The notes under the pieces: generated by a model
The model's database searches: none
What the model was told of the DNA's origin: nothing
What the model saw: only the letters and a program-made list of their open reading frames with translations
Program-made: the position numbers and the translations under genes
In this document: piece after piece, positions 24,950-36,802 of the stretch
Position numbering within the stretch: position 1 is the first letter of the stretch
Layout of the letters: the number at the start of each line of letters is the position of its first letter
NCBI GenBank assembly: GCA_030549335.1
Contig: CM060196.1
Span: forward strand, 13,469,501 to 13,533,500
Source of the DNA: Pontederia crassipes
Taxonomy: Eukaryota > Streptophyta > Magnoliopsida > Commelinales > Pontederiaceae
Length of the DNA stretch: 64,000 nucleotides
Direction: 5' to 3'

Positions 24950-25145
24950 CGGGCCGATGGCAGCCCAACATTCACCTTCAAATCACCGATAGGATTTTCC
25001 CCTACGGACCTAAGCTGACAACAGGTTTAGAGCTGGCTCACGCGACCAAGCCAGGGTCAGCCGTCCGGACACAGGCAGAGCCCATGCTGGACTACCGCCG
25101 AAAAGAATTTGCCTCAGAGAGGAGGCCACCCAGGAGAGATGCCAC

Positions 25146-25730
25146 GTCCATCGTGGCCGGGAATTAGAATTAGATTTCCATGGCCGAGATCATTAAGCAT
25201 CCAAAAGAGATGAAGAAATTGCAAGATGAGGTGCGCCGAGTCGTAGGGCTGCAGGCGAAGGTGCGGGAAGAGATGACAAAGAGAACGGAGTACGTGCAGG
25301 CCGTCATCAAGGAGACCTTGAGACTGCACACCCTCCCATCGGTCTGGTTCCGAGGGAGTCCTTGGAGGACGTGCATATCCAAGGCTATGAGGTCCCGGTC
25401 AGTACGTAATGCCTGGGCCATCGGCAGGGATCCAAAGTCATGGCCGGAGGAGCCCGAGGAGTGGTGCCCGGAGAGGTTTCTGGGCAGCAACATCAACTTT
25501 TTTTTCAAGGAGCAGGATTTCCCGCTGATACCATTCGGAGCAGTGTGCGGAGGGTGCCCTGGGTCCGCATGAGCGCTCGTGGCCGTGCTCCTGCTGGCCA
25601 GTCTGTTATACCATTTTGGTTGGGAGCTGCTGACGAGAAGAAGGGAGAGACGCTGAACATGGCAAAGATCTTTGGACTTGCTTTGCACCTGAGGTCGAGT
25701 CTTGTTGTTGTCGCCAAATCTGTGCAGTAG
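25146..25730 (+). pseudogene. Cytochrome P450 C-terminal fragment (CYP71-like)
   Basis: Frame 25180-25572 begins MAEIIKHPKE (end of the I helix region), then VIKETLRLH (K helix, ExxR), NAWAIGRDPKSW, CPERFLGS and the haem loop. Between LH and NAW the reading shifts: LVPRESLEDVHIQGYEV is found in the neighbouring frame, so two frameshifts compensate. The haem motif reads FGAVCGGCPG; the conserved Gly and Arg of FxxGxRxCxG are replaced by Val and Gly, the ligand Cys remains. A stop follows, then the C-terminal tail continues in another frame to 25730. Only about the last third of a P450 is present. The family enzymes are ER-anchored monooxygenases; this copy cannot function. Confidence 0.8.
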
Positions 25731-26003
25731 AATAAACTGCTGGATATTTGGACTCAATGTATTTTCTTTGCCAAAACTTTTCTTTTATAAAATCATTTTC
25801 GTCAATATAAACTAATAATTAATTTACTTATTTCTTAACTTCTGTGTATATATAATATGTGCGCGCCTGCTAGTTAAAATGCAAACGAAGGTGATTAAAA
25901 TGCACGCTCGGTTTGTTCGAGTCACAAAGGATCCCGAAATCACCACCTGCTGCGATCTTTTTCTACCACCCACCGCGCTGCTCGACCTCGCCGCGGGGCA
26001 AAT

Positions 26004-27990
26004 ATGCTGCACCTCACCCGCCGCGGCGTCTCTTCCTCCCCGCATCTCTCTCGGAGATTAAAGCAAACAGGTAAAGATGCGCTCTGTTCTCCCTCGCTCT
26101 CTCACTCTCTTTTTCTCACATTTCTCGGTCCACTATCGGACGCCTTCTTCCTCCTTTGCAGAGAGCGAAATCGTTCAAATGTTCAAACTTCCGAGTCTCC
26201 GATCCGACGATGCTTCTCCAATGCGGACTCCACGCAACGCCGGCCGAGTGCTCGACGAAAGGTTCCTCAGAATCCTGAAGATCTTCAAATGGGGTTCGGA
26301 CGCTGAGAAGGCCATCGACGTCCTCAATCTCCGCGTCGACCACCGCCTCGTCCGCCAGGTCCTCGCCGCTGACGTAGACGTCGCCACCAAGCTTCATTTC
26401 TTCCGCTGGGCCGGCCGTCGCCGCAACTTCGAGCACGATGCCACCACTTTCATGCCCCTTGTGCGCTGCCTCGAGGATGCGGGACTGTTCGGCGAAATGT
26501 GGCGGGCGATTCAGGACATGGTGAAGTCGGCGAGTGTGATCACCCCTGCGGAGCTGTCGGAGATCGTCAGGGCGCTTGGCAGGGCAAAGATGGTGAACAA
26601 GGCGTGCTCGATCTTCTACCAGATAAAGTCGCGCAAGTGCCGCCCAAGCGCGCAGACGTACAATGCCATGATCAACATGTTAACACGCGAAGGTCACTTA
26701 GAGAAGGTACACGAACTCTACAACGAGATGTGTAATGAGGGCGAGGAGTGCTTGCCTGATACTTTTACGTACAGTGCGCTCATTTCGGTGCTCTGCAAGC
26801 TTGGTCGTGGGGACTCTGCCTTCAGACTGTTCCAGGAAATGAAAGAGAACAAGCTGCAGCCGAGTCCAAAGATTTACACGACCTTGATGGGGATGTGTTT
26901 CAAGTCGGGGGATGTGGAGAAAGCACTGGGATTGTTCCGGGATATGAGAGATCAATGCTGCGCTCCAAATGTGTTTACGTATACAGAGTTGATACGGGGC
27001 CTTGGAAATGCGGGGAGGATCGATGAGGCTTATGACCTTTTCATTCGGATGCAGGAGGAGGGTTGTAAGCCTGACACAGTCCTCATAAACAGTTTGATGA
27101 ACATGTTTGGCAAGGCTGGACGTGTGGATGATGTAATTAAACTTTTCCAGCAGATGGAAGCTTTGCATTGCACACCTAATGTTGTCAGCTACAATACAGT
27201 GATCAAAGTACTTTTTGAATCGAAGACTCATTTGTCAGAGGCTGCAAATTGGTTGGAGAAAATGAAGGAGAAAGGGATTGCTCCCAGTGAGTTTACATAT
27301 TCCATTATGATTGATGGATTTTGCAAAACCAATCGGGTGGAGAAAGCTATGCTGCTCCTTGAGGAGATGGATGAGAAAGGGTTTCCTCCTTGTCCAGCAG
27401 CTTATTGTAGCCTAATCAATGCTCTTGGAAAAGCTAAGCGCTATGAAGCTGCAAATGAGTTGTTTCAAGAATTAAAAGAGAACTGTGGTTCATCCACTTC
27501 CAGAGTCTATGCTGTCATGATCAAGCATTTTGGTAAATGTGACAGATTGAGTGATGCAATAGATCTTTTTAACGAAATGAAGAAACTTGGATGTAGCCCT
27601 GATGTCTATGCTTACAATGCACTAATGTCTGGTATGGTAAGGGCTGGCATGACAGACGAAGCTCAGTCCTTGCTTCGAACAATGCAAGAACAAGGTTGTG
27701 TTCCTGACATCAATTCTCTAAACATCATTTTGCATGGTGTGGCAAAAGTTGGTGGTCCATTTCCTGCAATGGAAATGCTTTCAAACATGAAGCACTGTGA
27801 TATTAAGCCAGATGCAGTTTCATACAACACAGTTCTTGGTGCTCTCAGTAGAGCTGGTATGTTTGAGGAGGCAGCAAAGTTGATGAAAGAAATGAACTCA
27901 AAAGGGTTCCAATACGATCTCATTACATATTCATCAATACTCGAGGCAATTGGAAAATTTGACGATGAACCTGCTAATTCTGTTTGCTAA
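26004..27990 (+). CDS. P-class pentatricopeptide repeat protein, probably organellar (At3g16010-like)
   Basis: Frame 26077-27990 gives 637 residues with about 13 tandem 35-residue PPR motifs from roughly residue 122 to 620 (TYNAMI, TYSALI, VYAVMI, AYNALM, SYNTVL starts). No E or DYW domain follows, so it is P class; such proteins bind organellar RNA and affect its processing, stability or translation. A better start is the ATG at 26004: exon 1 (26004-26070) encodes MLHLTRRGVSSSPHLSRRLK, a typical mitochondrial presequence. Intron 26071-26161 (GTAAAG...TTTGCAG, pyrimidine-rich) then joins in frame at ESEIVQMF, giving 631 residues. The ATG at 26077 lies inside that intron and could serve an unspliced form. 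The 5' half is GC-rich, the 3' half not. The central repeats resemble Arabidopsis At3g16010 as I recall it. An approximately 90-bp relic of a second copy lies at 40200-40290. Confidence 0.9.
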
Positions 27991-28666
27991 TGTGACCTGG
28001 TAATATTTCTATCCACTTCGTTTAAATTTTATCCAAAATTGCTAATGATGCGTTCTTTCATCGACTTGTTCCTTTATGATCATCATTAATTTCTAGGAAC
28101 TTTCGTAGACACTATATTAGATTTAACTTAGTAATAAGTTTTCAGTTGCAGAGATATTTGTTGAGTTTTTTTTTTTCTTTTCCATAATGTATCATATTTA
28201 TGTACCTTTTTAGTGGCTATACAAATTCACTATCCTTTTAGTTGCATTTAAACTGTGCATGCCTAGATTTTTTTTTTATGCTATGCACGTATCTGCCAAG
28301 TTGTGAAACATACAAGATGGAACTTTGTAGTTGACGACCTTGTTTCTGATGTTTCTTATTTAAATGTGAATTCTTTTCCATCTGAACTGGCCCCAATACA
28401 GCAGATACAATATTGAGATAAGGATGCTATATCTCAGTTCATAAACTATTTCCTCTCCTTTTCGTTTTTATGCCTACAAAGGAGGTTATGTGCTAATTAA
28501 AGAATAGAATTTGTAATCACAGTAAAACCTCCCCTGAAATGAAATCTCAGGCAAACTAGGGGTTCCAACCCTAATCTCAAGGTCACTACTCTACTAAAGA
28601 GATGTTGATTTTTGCTCCTAATTCCAAGTATTGTGATTAAATGCAGTTGTGTCATTTTAGATTATG
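27991..28666. other. 3' flank of the PPR gene, no further gene seen
   Basis: AT-rich sequence with short poly-T runs. A GTAATA shortly after the stop codon could be a 3'-UTR intron donor, but no partner can be fixed. Confidence 0.4.
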
Positions 28667-28680
28667 CTCACTAATTAAAT

Positions 28681-28850
28681 AGAGTCAACAACAACAACAA
28701 CAAAGCCTTATCCCACTAGGTGGGGTCGGTTACATGGATCATACGACGTCATTCCGCTCATTCGTTGATTCATGTTCATGAGATTCGACAGGGTTTTACG
28801 CTGGCTGTCGGGGCCTAACACAACCCTCCTCCTTTATCCGAGCTTGGGAC
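28681..28850 (-). mobile_element. Au-type SINE
   Basis: On the - strand the element ends GGATAAGGCTTTG followed by TTG repeats, the characteristic 3' end of Au SINEs. The + strand shows the TTATCCCACTAGGTGGGGTC block. Perfect 14-bp direct repeats CTCACTAATTAAAT flank it (28667-28680 and 28851-28864), the target duplication expected for LINE-assisted retroposition. Length about 170 bp. The 5' side includes the tRNA-related part, here diverged. Confidence 0.85.
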
Positions 28851-29519
28851 CTCACTAATTAAATCACTAATTAATCACTAATTAATTAAATATAGTCAAT
28901 TAACCTAAATTAACTTGCAATATAATCACATGCCACTAGAGCTGACCATTAATTGTTTTAAAATGAAAGTGATCTGAACAAAGTTTTTACTTGGTTCAGT
29001 TTATAGAGATTGTTTATTTCGGTCTGGCAAGTCAAGGAAAATTAAATTTCAAAGGTGACAAATGTGATTTGCACTGAGCTTGACAATCACAAATCATGTG
29101 TACTTCTAGTATATTGATTCTCTCAACAGTTCACATCATGATGTAACATTTCATGTCCTAAAGTAATTTGTGACTGTCCGTACTTTACTTTTCCTAACTT
29201 ACCTCCACTCTCTTCCTTTCCCTCTTCTTACCATTCAGTAAATGCCCTTCAACTTTATCATATTTCCCTACACTATTCTCCAACTTTACTTTGTAATAAG
29301 ACTACCCACTTTTTACTTGTGATAGCCTATTTCCCGATCGCCCCACTACGTGGATGCCACACATTACATTTCTCTCTTCTCCACGTGTGCCAGTTATCCA
29401 ACGTTGCAAAATAATTAATACAAAAGAGGGGGATGGTGCTTTCCTTTTTTGTTGGTGGCCTTGCCGGCACCGGAGGGAGAGGGGGCAGCGCCCCCCTCTT
29501 TCGCTGCACCGGTGATGCG

Positions 29520-30190
29520 ACCTTGCCGACTTTGCAAACCTCTTCTCAATCTCTTCATGCAAGTCTACGATGCCACATCTGTGGAGGCCAAGCGCGACAA
29601 CATCATGTGGGAGGACGTGCGCAACCGCCTCGACTTGTTCCGCGTCATGGCGTTTGACTTCGACGACATCCCTTCTCTTATTGTTGTCTCCTGATTCGAA
29701 GTCCCATCCCCTTTCTGGCGACCTTGCCACCGCCGCCTTCTTCTCTTGCAAGACTTGAAAGGCGGATTCGGCCACGGCGCCGAACAGATGGAGTGGGACT
29801 CCGTGGTTCATGATCTGTATGCATCTGAAAGTTTTGTGGCAGTCCGGAGGAGCTCAGCGGCTGATCCGCCACTGCTGCTTTGCGACGCTAGACTTCCACG
29901 CCATGGTGTTAGGAGGGAAGCTGATCCAATACGGTTACAGGTGAGCTTGGGAACTGGGCAGTGTGCTTGGGGAATTTGGTCAGCTCGTCGTCGTCGTCTT
30001 TGTCGTAGTTTTGCAAATTGAGTGCATGATCTTGCAGTTTGACGATGGGGGACGGCTGCGGCGCTTCGGCAAACCTGAAGTGGCTCATCCCAATAAACCT
30101 GATGGCATTTGACAAACCTGATGGCCTCCCAGTGCGAGACATTCGCTTTGTGCGGCTTGTTCGGCCCGCCGCCCCTCGGCTACCACACGT
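29520..30190 (+). pseudogene. Captured host gene fragment of unknown identity, with one intron
   Basis: The stretch is GC-rich and codon-like, unlike the surrounding AT-rich DNA. One frame reads VYDATSVEAKRDNIMWEDV and RLDLFRVMAFDFDDIP; a later one LGGKLIQYGYR. A splice donor (CAG/GTGAGC at 29940/29941) and acceptor (CTTGCAG at 30031-30037) bracket a 97-nt intron that would join YGYR to FDDGGRLRRFGKPEVA. Frames change between the pieces, so it is not a working gene. I do not recognise the family. Confidence 0.45.
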
Positions 30191-30375
30191 AATTCAAACT
30201 TGTACATTCAAAAAAGTTTTTGAAACATTTAGCTTTTACACACCATATGACACATTAAGAGGAATCACACATCCTCACAAAAAGATAACTAGATACTAAG
30301 TCTCATGTCCATCTTTTGTCTTCAAAAGTGTTTCTAATCCGATAGGGGATTTCCAAGCACGGCCACATGTCATTT

Positions 30376-32210
30376 GATATGACTATATGTTTTATATGAT
30401 CGAAAAGTGAGTGGATTACTTTTAATGCAATTATATGATATGTGTTCTAAGTGATATGATATGATTAATGCATGCATTATGCATCTTATTTGTCATGCAT
30501 TTGCATTTCCTCTGTCGGGATGATGTCTTATGCAGGGAAAGTACTCCATTTTCATGAGATGATATGGTATCCTACAGGATAATATATGTTCCTCGACAGA
30601 GATGATATGATGTCCTACGGGACGATACAATGCCTCTGGTCGGGGATGATATGTCTTCTGCAAGAAATGTACCTCATGATTTGGAATGATATAAAACCCT
30701 ACGGAGTAATATGTTTCTATGACGAGTTGGTAATATGACATGTGCATTATGCATACATGATATGATATGATATGATAATATGTGAAATGTTATATGAAAT
30801 GAAACAAATGTGACATGTTATATGATATGCTAAAGATGTTATTTCATTGAGATTAGTTGATGTAGTATCCTTCGTAATATGATATTTGTCTATAAGTAAT
30901 AAGATGTTAGCTTGTTTTGTATAAGTTTTTCAAATGCTAAATTAGTTTATCTAAATTGAATGGGTGGTAACACATAAGTTATGAGTTTCCAACTTACGGA
31001 GCCGTTGTTTGCTTATAATGTTGTTTTAACACTTTTCAGATCAGTAGACCAGTCATGTGGTCGTGCTTGGAAATCTCCTATCGGATTAGAAGCACTTTTG
31101 AACTTCATTTGCTACTATATGGTTTGCAAATCTTGATAACTCCGTAAATTTTGCTTCATACTGGTCCATGGTCATGTCTCCTTGTTCAAGTTTGAGAAAG
31201 ACTATTACTTTCTTGTTATGAGCACAATCAGAGAAATATTTTTCAAGAAAGACTTTCACAAACTTCTTCCACGATAGATTAGGATCAGTAGTTAAGATTC
31301 TAGGCTTCGTCGCCTTCTACCAGTGTTCAGCATTGCCCTCAAGCATAAATTCTGCAAAAATAATCTTGTCCATCTCATCACAACACAAGGCATCAAATAT
31401 CTTTTCCATCTTATTTATCCAAGCCTCGGCTTCAATTGGATCACCATCGCCTTTGAATGTGGGAGGCTGGAGTTTTTTGAATTGTTCCACCGTACATTTC
31501 CTACTACTTTTTGCTTGTTCCACTCCGACTTCATTATTTCTATTATTTTGAGTTGTTTGCATTTTCATTACGTCGCTCATTTCCTGTAAAGTTCGAAAAA
31601 CACCCTCAAGTCGAAGATCTTGATCTGAACTTCTAAGCCTCCAAGATAGTTATAGCTCATGTTATAACAATAATGGGTTGATGACAAATGACTAAGGACA
31701 AGCAAAAATAATTTTTCGAAAATATTACAATTTGGAAAATTAAAGTCCCTGTAATTATTCCTATATATGAAAGTATGTTAAATATGATTTTTAATAATTT
31801 TTAGGTAAAGTCTTAGTTAGGTTAAATGATAGCGCAAAATCGGAAAATCAGAAAAATGATTAATTTTGTTCTTCGGACAAAAAATTAGAGTTTGATTCTT
31901 TGGGAATTCATTTTCCTAAATATTTTCTTTGAATTCAAATGGGGAGTAGTTTTTTATTTACATGTAATGTCTTCAGTAAATGAATAAATAAATAAAGAAA
32001 ATGTCAAGTCATTTACTTAAATGATATTCTTGTAAATAAGATGAACTCCATGGACAAAGTTGGACACTCACCTCCAACCGACTTTAGGTTGGTATCTAAG
32101 GTATATATAACCTCAAATCTTATCTCCTTACCCCATGTGAGAACCCACTCGGCTTCAGCAAGGCAGCAACCAAGGCCAAGGAGTACAAGAAGAAAGGAAG
32201 AGGGAATCAA
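30376..32210 (+). repeat. Rearranged gypsy LTR fragments
   Basis: Near 30960 the sequence GGTGGTAACACATA...ATGAGTTTCC matches the inner part of the 3.3-kb solo LTR (5870-5910, reverse complement). From 31735 AAAATTAAAGTCCC onward it matches the start portion of the same LTR (8330-8580, reverse complement). A possible TATA box (GTATATATAACC) lies near 32100. The two parts are in swapped order with a gag fragment between them, so this is debris rather than an element. About 50 bp at 30322-30375 recur inverted at 31050-31103. Confidence 0.5.
31118..31580 (-). pseudogene. Ty3/gypsy chromovirus-type gag fragment
   Basis: Frame 31317-31580 reads FKKLQPPTFKGDGDPIEAEA and WINKMEKIFDAL, then a break at GNAEHW. 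Downstream in another frame come FLEKYFS, LEQGDMTMDQYEAKFTELSR and FANHI. This is the retrotransposon gag core of plant chromoviruses. It ends at 31118 where LTR-like sequence begins. Frameshifted and truncated. Confidence 0.75.
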
Positions 32211-35200
32211 GGGTTATTTGTTAGGGCTTCCTACTCAAGGTGCTGCGGCAGCTGCACTTCTCGACTGCATACGTGATGGTGGTGACATCGCTGGCGCACG
32301 CAGTGAAGAAAGTGGTGCTATCCTCTGCCCCGGCGTCGGAGTGGAGCAGCTGAGGTCGCTGGTTCGCGGAGCCGGAGCTGGATGCAGGGGAGGAGGATTG
32401 AGGGGTCAGTTATTGGACCTCTTTCTTCACCAAGAACAAGTCTCTGGTGAGGAATGGAATGGGTGAATGGGTTTGGGAATTGCGGTGGTTTTTTTTAGCA
32501 GAAGGAATTGCGGTGGTCGAGTGTATGGGCACGTCTTGGGACGGAGGGAAGGAAGCTCTAGCAGTCGCTGTCTCTGTAAAATGCTGACGATCCCCCTCTT
32601 TTGTTAAATTTTATTTTTATTATGTTATTATTTCAATATTTTGTATTTATTATATTATTATATTAGGATATTAGAAAGGAGGTGTTTTGCCAGAGGCACA
32701 GGTGGATAGAGAAATGTGATATGTGACATCCACAGGCAGGGTGACCGGGAAACGAGCTATCACAGATAGTAGTTTAAGGATAATCTAGTTACAAAATAAA
32801 GTTGGAGGATAAAATTAGGAAAGAGGAAAAAGTTGAAGGGCATTTACTGAAATTTACCCCTTCTTGAGCTAGGTATTGAATCTGATTGTAATTTAACCTG
32901 TATTCTTACTGGGATAGGGATTGGAGAAAGTAAAATGTTATCAGAATTCGGCTGAAAGGAATGACAATCAAATTAATTGGTTTAGCCTGAACCAATATTA
33001 AATATTTTATCTTGTTATAGGTTTGCTTGCCCCTTGAGTTTTATTTTGGTTTCCTTTGTCCACCTAAGGCACGTTGATATGTTTTTATCAAATTTGAACT
33101 GGCAGAATTCGCAGTTTTAACACCCTTGAAGTGAAAAGTTGATTACGATGACCAAAATAAATGTAGGTCCGTTTCTGCAGTCGTATCTTGATATAATTTA
33201 TGCCAATGTAATGCTTTGGGATTTAATACAATGGTTAATAACGTCAGTTTTGGTATCCTTGAAAGCAGGAAAAAAAACTGATTTTCTTATTTTGGTGGAA
33301 GCGTAGCAACTTTAGAAGTTAATAGAATTGCTACAATGTCTGATTTCAAGGTGGTTTCTTGTATTTTATGATTGCCAAATTTTAAATAGATCCTGATGAT
33401 CTAGATATCTAGACCTGTCTGCGTATGTATACGCAAAATACCTGGATTTTGCTATCTTTCCGATCACTCAACGCTTAGCTCAGGTTTTTATTCTTGTATC
33501 ATCTTTCTGGTCTGTTTGCCTTCTTTTTTTCATGCATGTAATCTTTCCACCATATCCTACTTTCCAGTGTTAATTTGTCCATGACCACGTGTCATTGCAT
33601 TATTGACAATTCTCTTATTTTAAGTTCTACAATTTCATTACTTAATTCAACTATCAGATGTCGTCACCTTTGCAAAATGCTGCCGGGTGGGTACGAGTCA
33701 AGCATTTCCAGCGGCAATAAGAATTTGCACTCACCATGTCTCTGGCTTCAAATGTAATGTTCATATCAGGTATGCTCAAGACCTTGCTATGTGAATAGTC
33801 TGGCATGCAGTTGCAAGTTCCGTTGGAACTTGAAAAGGCATGCACATTATATTTACAACAGAGGCCAAAAGTTCTAAAAGGAAGAATCTCGAACAATATG
33901 AAAAGCGTTCCGTGGTGTGCCCCTTCCACATCCTTTACAAGCACAGCGTGAGAATTTTGTTGCAGACAGATCCAAAGGGATGGAATCAACTGGACATCTC
34001 TCTACGTGCATAAGATGACAGATTGCACATCCAGAGCTCTAAGCTTTCCTTGGCATTTGCCTTGCGTCACAAGGCAGCTAATAAATTTAGAGGCAGTGAT
34101 CCCATTTCTTTTAAATGCTCTATCTCATACATGTGGCCTTCATGTTGCAGATCCCTAGTCTCTGATCAGAAAATTTGGAGCAACCTAAGCAGCATAAGAA
34201 TGCAGCTACACATGAAAATGCACGTCGCTAGAATAAAAACCCTTTGGAGGTGAATGCTGAATTTGCTGAGAATTCTCCAGAAGCTCTTCTCTCTGCTACA
34301 TGTTCTCTACCGCCGCCTCCAAATTTGGCAAGTTAGATTCTGTTGTGAATACGTGCGCATGTTTTCGTGCTTGTCATGGCTGTAGGACTTTGTCAGTGTC
34401 CAGATCATTCATATATGTTGGACATAATTTATGTCGATTTGCACTACATTCCATAAGTTAACCGGCAGGGACAGCTACTGAAATATTTTGGATATAAATG
34501 TGCCAATAGATTTACGATATATTATTAATTAAGATAAATATCTCCAGGCAATGATGTAATGAAATCTTTGTCATGCTTTAGAATTACCCATTTCTATCAA
34601 ATGCACTTGTAATGCAAGACAAATTGCACGGTTGCAGTTTAATCATTTGGCTCTCTCCCCCGAGCTTGGTTGAAGAAAATAAACTTCACGCATGGCACGA
34701 ACAAAACTATATCTGCTCATCTTCTGAGACTTGATCCAGCAGTAAACAAAGCCTACAGACACAAGAGAGCAAGTTAAATCAATCACATTTACATTGTTAT
34801 TCAACCAAAAAAGTTTATAAATTACATAAAGGAGTGGTCAACAATCTTCTCGTACTGCACTAATACTACCCGTATAATTTTCGTTAGTGCAACTAAAAGA
34901 ATAGTGCAATATAACTAATCAACGAACTGCTACAAGTTCAAGCTATTCGCAGGAGAACTTACATCAAGAAAGGCGACGAAGACCGGCTTCCAAGTCCTCC
35001 ATGGCTATTGTTACTAAGCTATTACTATTGTCGCAATCAAGATCAAGACGATGATCCAAATTTTTACGGGCATTGGCAAGCAATGGTTCGATTAAGCCTC
35101 CATTCATTTGTTTCCTCTTCTTGGCCGTAGTCTCTTTTCCAATCAACTATTCTCCAAGTCACCTTATTTGTTGGTAAAGTTGACGCAGCGGAAGATCGTA

Positions 35201-35889
35201 AAGCGGAGGAGATTACAACTTTTAAACGAATCACGAAAAAGGTTGATGGTTCAAAACATCATCAATAACTTGATAATTTCGAAATTCACCGAAAAATAAA
35301 ACCACACAAGTTTATAAAATATTTGAATAATAATTGAATTGTCTAATAATGAAAGAGGTTATGCCTATTTATAGACATTTACAATCAAATCTAAAATAAT
35401 TTAAAATCTATAAAAATAAAATAACAACAATATCTAAATAAAAATCCCAACAATACTTATCTTCTATCGTAGCTATCATACATCAATTTCCCTTTCTTCA
35501 AAAGAGTTCGACCTTGAACTATGAAAATTGAATCTGGAGATTCACGCTTGATATCCCATAGTGGTCTAGTATTCTTTCTCAACACATTAGATAAATCATT
35601 TAAACCAAACATATTGTATAACAGCACCAAATAATAAGGTATTGTTCTTAAATCTTGACTTGAAAATATAATCCGGTAGAAAATTAAAATATTTGGCATT
35701 GGCGAAAACTTTCATGCATCTGAGATCAACTTGAAACATTTAAAGTAAATCTCTTTTGTTAGTTGACAAATTTAGTTCCAACTTTTCATCCACCTCTTGA
35801 ATAAGTTTATCTTCTTTTTTCTTAGAAAGAAAATCCAAGATAACCAACTCATCAGTATTTAGATAAATTCTAATATCTTGAGTAGTTTT

Positions 35890-36500
35890 TTATAATTCTT
35901 CAATTTGAGCAGATATAACTACCAAAGATAATTGATATTCACAGGATTGCACAGATTCTAAAAGAAAATCCAAAATAACTAACTCTTCAGTATTTTGATA
36001 GATTTTGATATCTTGAGTAGTTTCTTGTAATTCTTCAATTGGAGCAGATATAACTTCCAAAGGCAATTGATATTCATAAGATTGCACAGATTTTAAAGGA
36101 GGCTCGGACATTTTACTAATTACACTATCCAACTGTTGTTGAACTTTATCGATCGAATTCTTGATATTCTTCAAATGAACCTGCACTTCTTGCAATAAAT
36201 TTTGCCTCTCTTGTTTATATTTGCTTGATTCTTGAAAAACAAGATAATGATATGATGAAGGCAAAAAATATTTGATGAGTAAATTTTTAACTTTTTTCAT
36301 GTCCGAATAGGTTGTTTCCGATAACAAACTCGTAATTGTTTATTATCCATCCACCAAGAAAGTGATATGCCTTTAAATTTATTGATAACTAATTTGGCTT
36401 GTTGAAATTCTGGAACATCCCAATAATCAAAGAAATAATCGACCTTAGAAATTCAATACAAAAATTCATTGATATCGAAATACCCATTAAATGAAGGTGG
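35890..36500 (-). pseudogene. Gag remnant of the non-autonomous LTR element
   Basis: Upstream frame (36500 downward) reads PPSFNGYFDINEFLYWISKV and LVINKFKGISLSWWMD, the gypsy gag core. After a frameshift, frame 35890-36327 continues with MKKVKNLLIKYFLPSSYHYL and then a coiled-coil-like segment and an imperfect internal repeat (SVQSYEYQLPL / SVQSCEYQLSL). No zinc knuckle or polymerase follows. Confidence 0.65.
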
Positions 36501-36802
36501 ATCTATCATCATCTAATTAGTTAAATAAAATTAAAAAAAAAGAAAAAGAAAACAAGATAAAAATATTGTATTTAACAAATGATGAGAGAGAAAAGAAAGA
36601 GAAAGAAAAAGGATAAAGAGGTTGTCAAAAAAGAAAATAAAGAAAACAAAAATAATGGAGACATTTCAATTAGGAAGGAAAATAAAATAAAATAATAAAT
36701 GGATAATGAAAAAGAAGATGAGCACCGGGACGAAGAGATAAATCTCCTCGAAGGCTCGGATACCACTTGATGCAGTTGGGAATCGTAAAGTAGAGGAGAT
36801 TA

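Larger units (their letters stand above)
29231..32860. mobile_element. Long-TIR Mutator-like composite element, 3.6 kb
   Basis: Segments 29231-29394 and about 32690-32860 are inverted copies of each other over roughly 165 bp. Both contain TTCAGTAAATGCCC, CAACTTTA, GTGATAGC and a GTGGATG(C/T)CACA block. Long terminal inverted repeats of this size fit Mutator-like elements. No transposase is present. Inside are a captured spliced gene fragment (29520-30190) and gypsy LTR and gag debris (30300-32210). No clean 9-bp target duplication is visible; the flanks share only a CCC..TTCTT-like stretch. Confidence 0.65.

Noticed and set aside
26698..27231. 177-residue open frame antisense to the PPR gene
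   Set aside because: Shadow of the PPR coding sequence; no family resemblance.
29302..29811. 169-residue - strand frame over the captured gene fragment
   Set aside because: The + strand shows splice sites and more protein-like wording; the - frame has biased composition.
32041..32466. 141-residue frame on the + strand
   Set aside because: Spans a change from LTR debris to unrelated GC-rich DNA; no motif; considered chance.
33654..33989. 111-residue frame on the - strand in unit A
   Set aside because: Not preserved in the matching unit B sequence and without recognisable domains.
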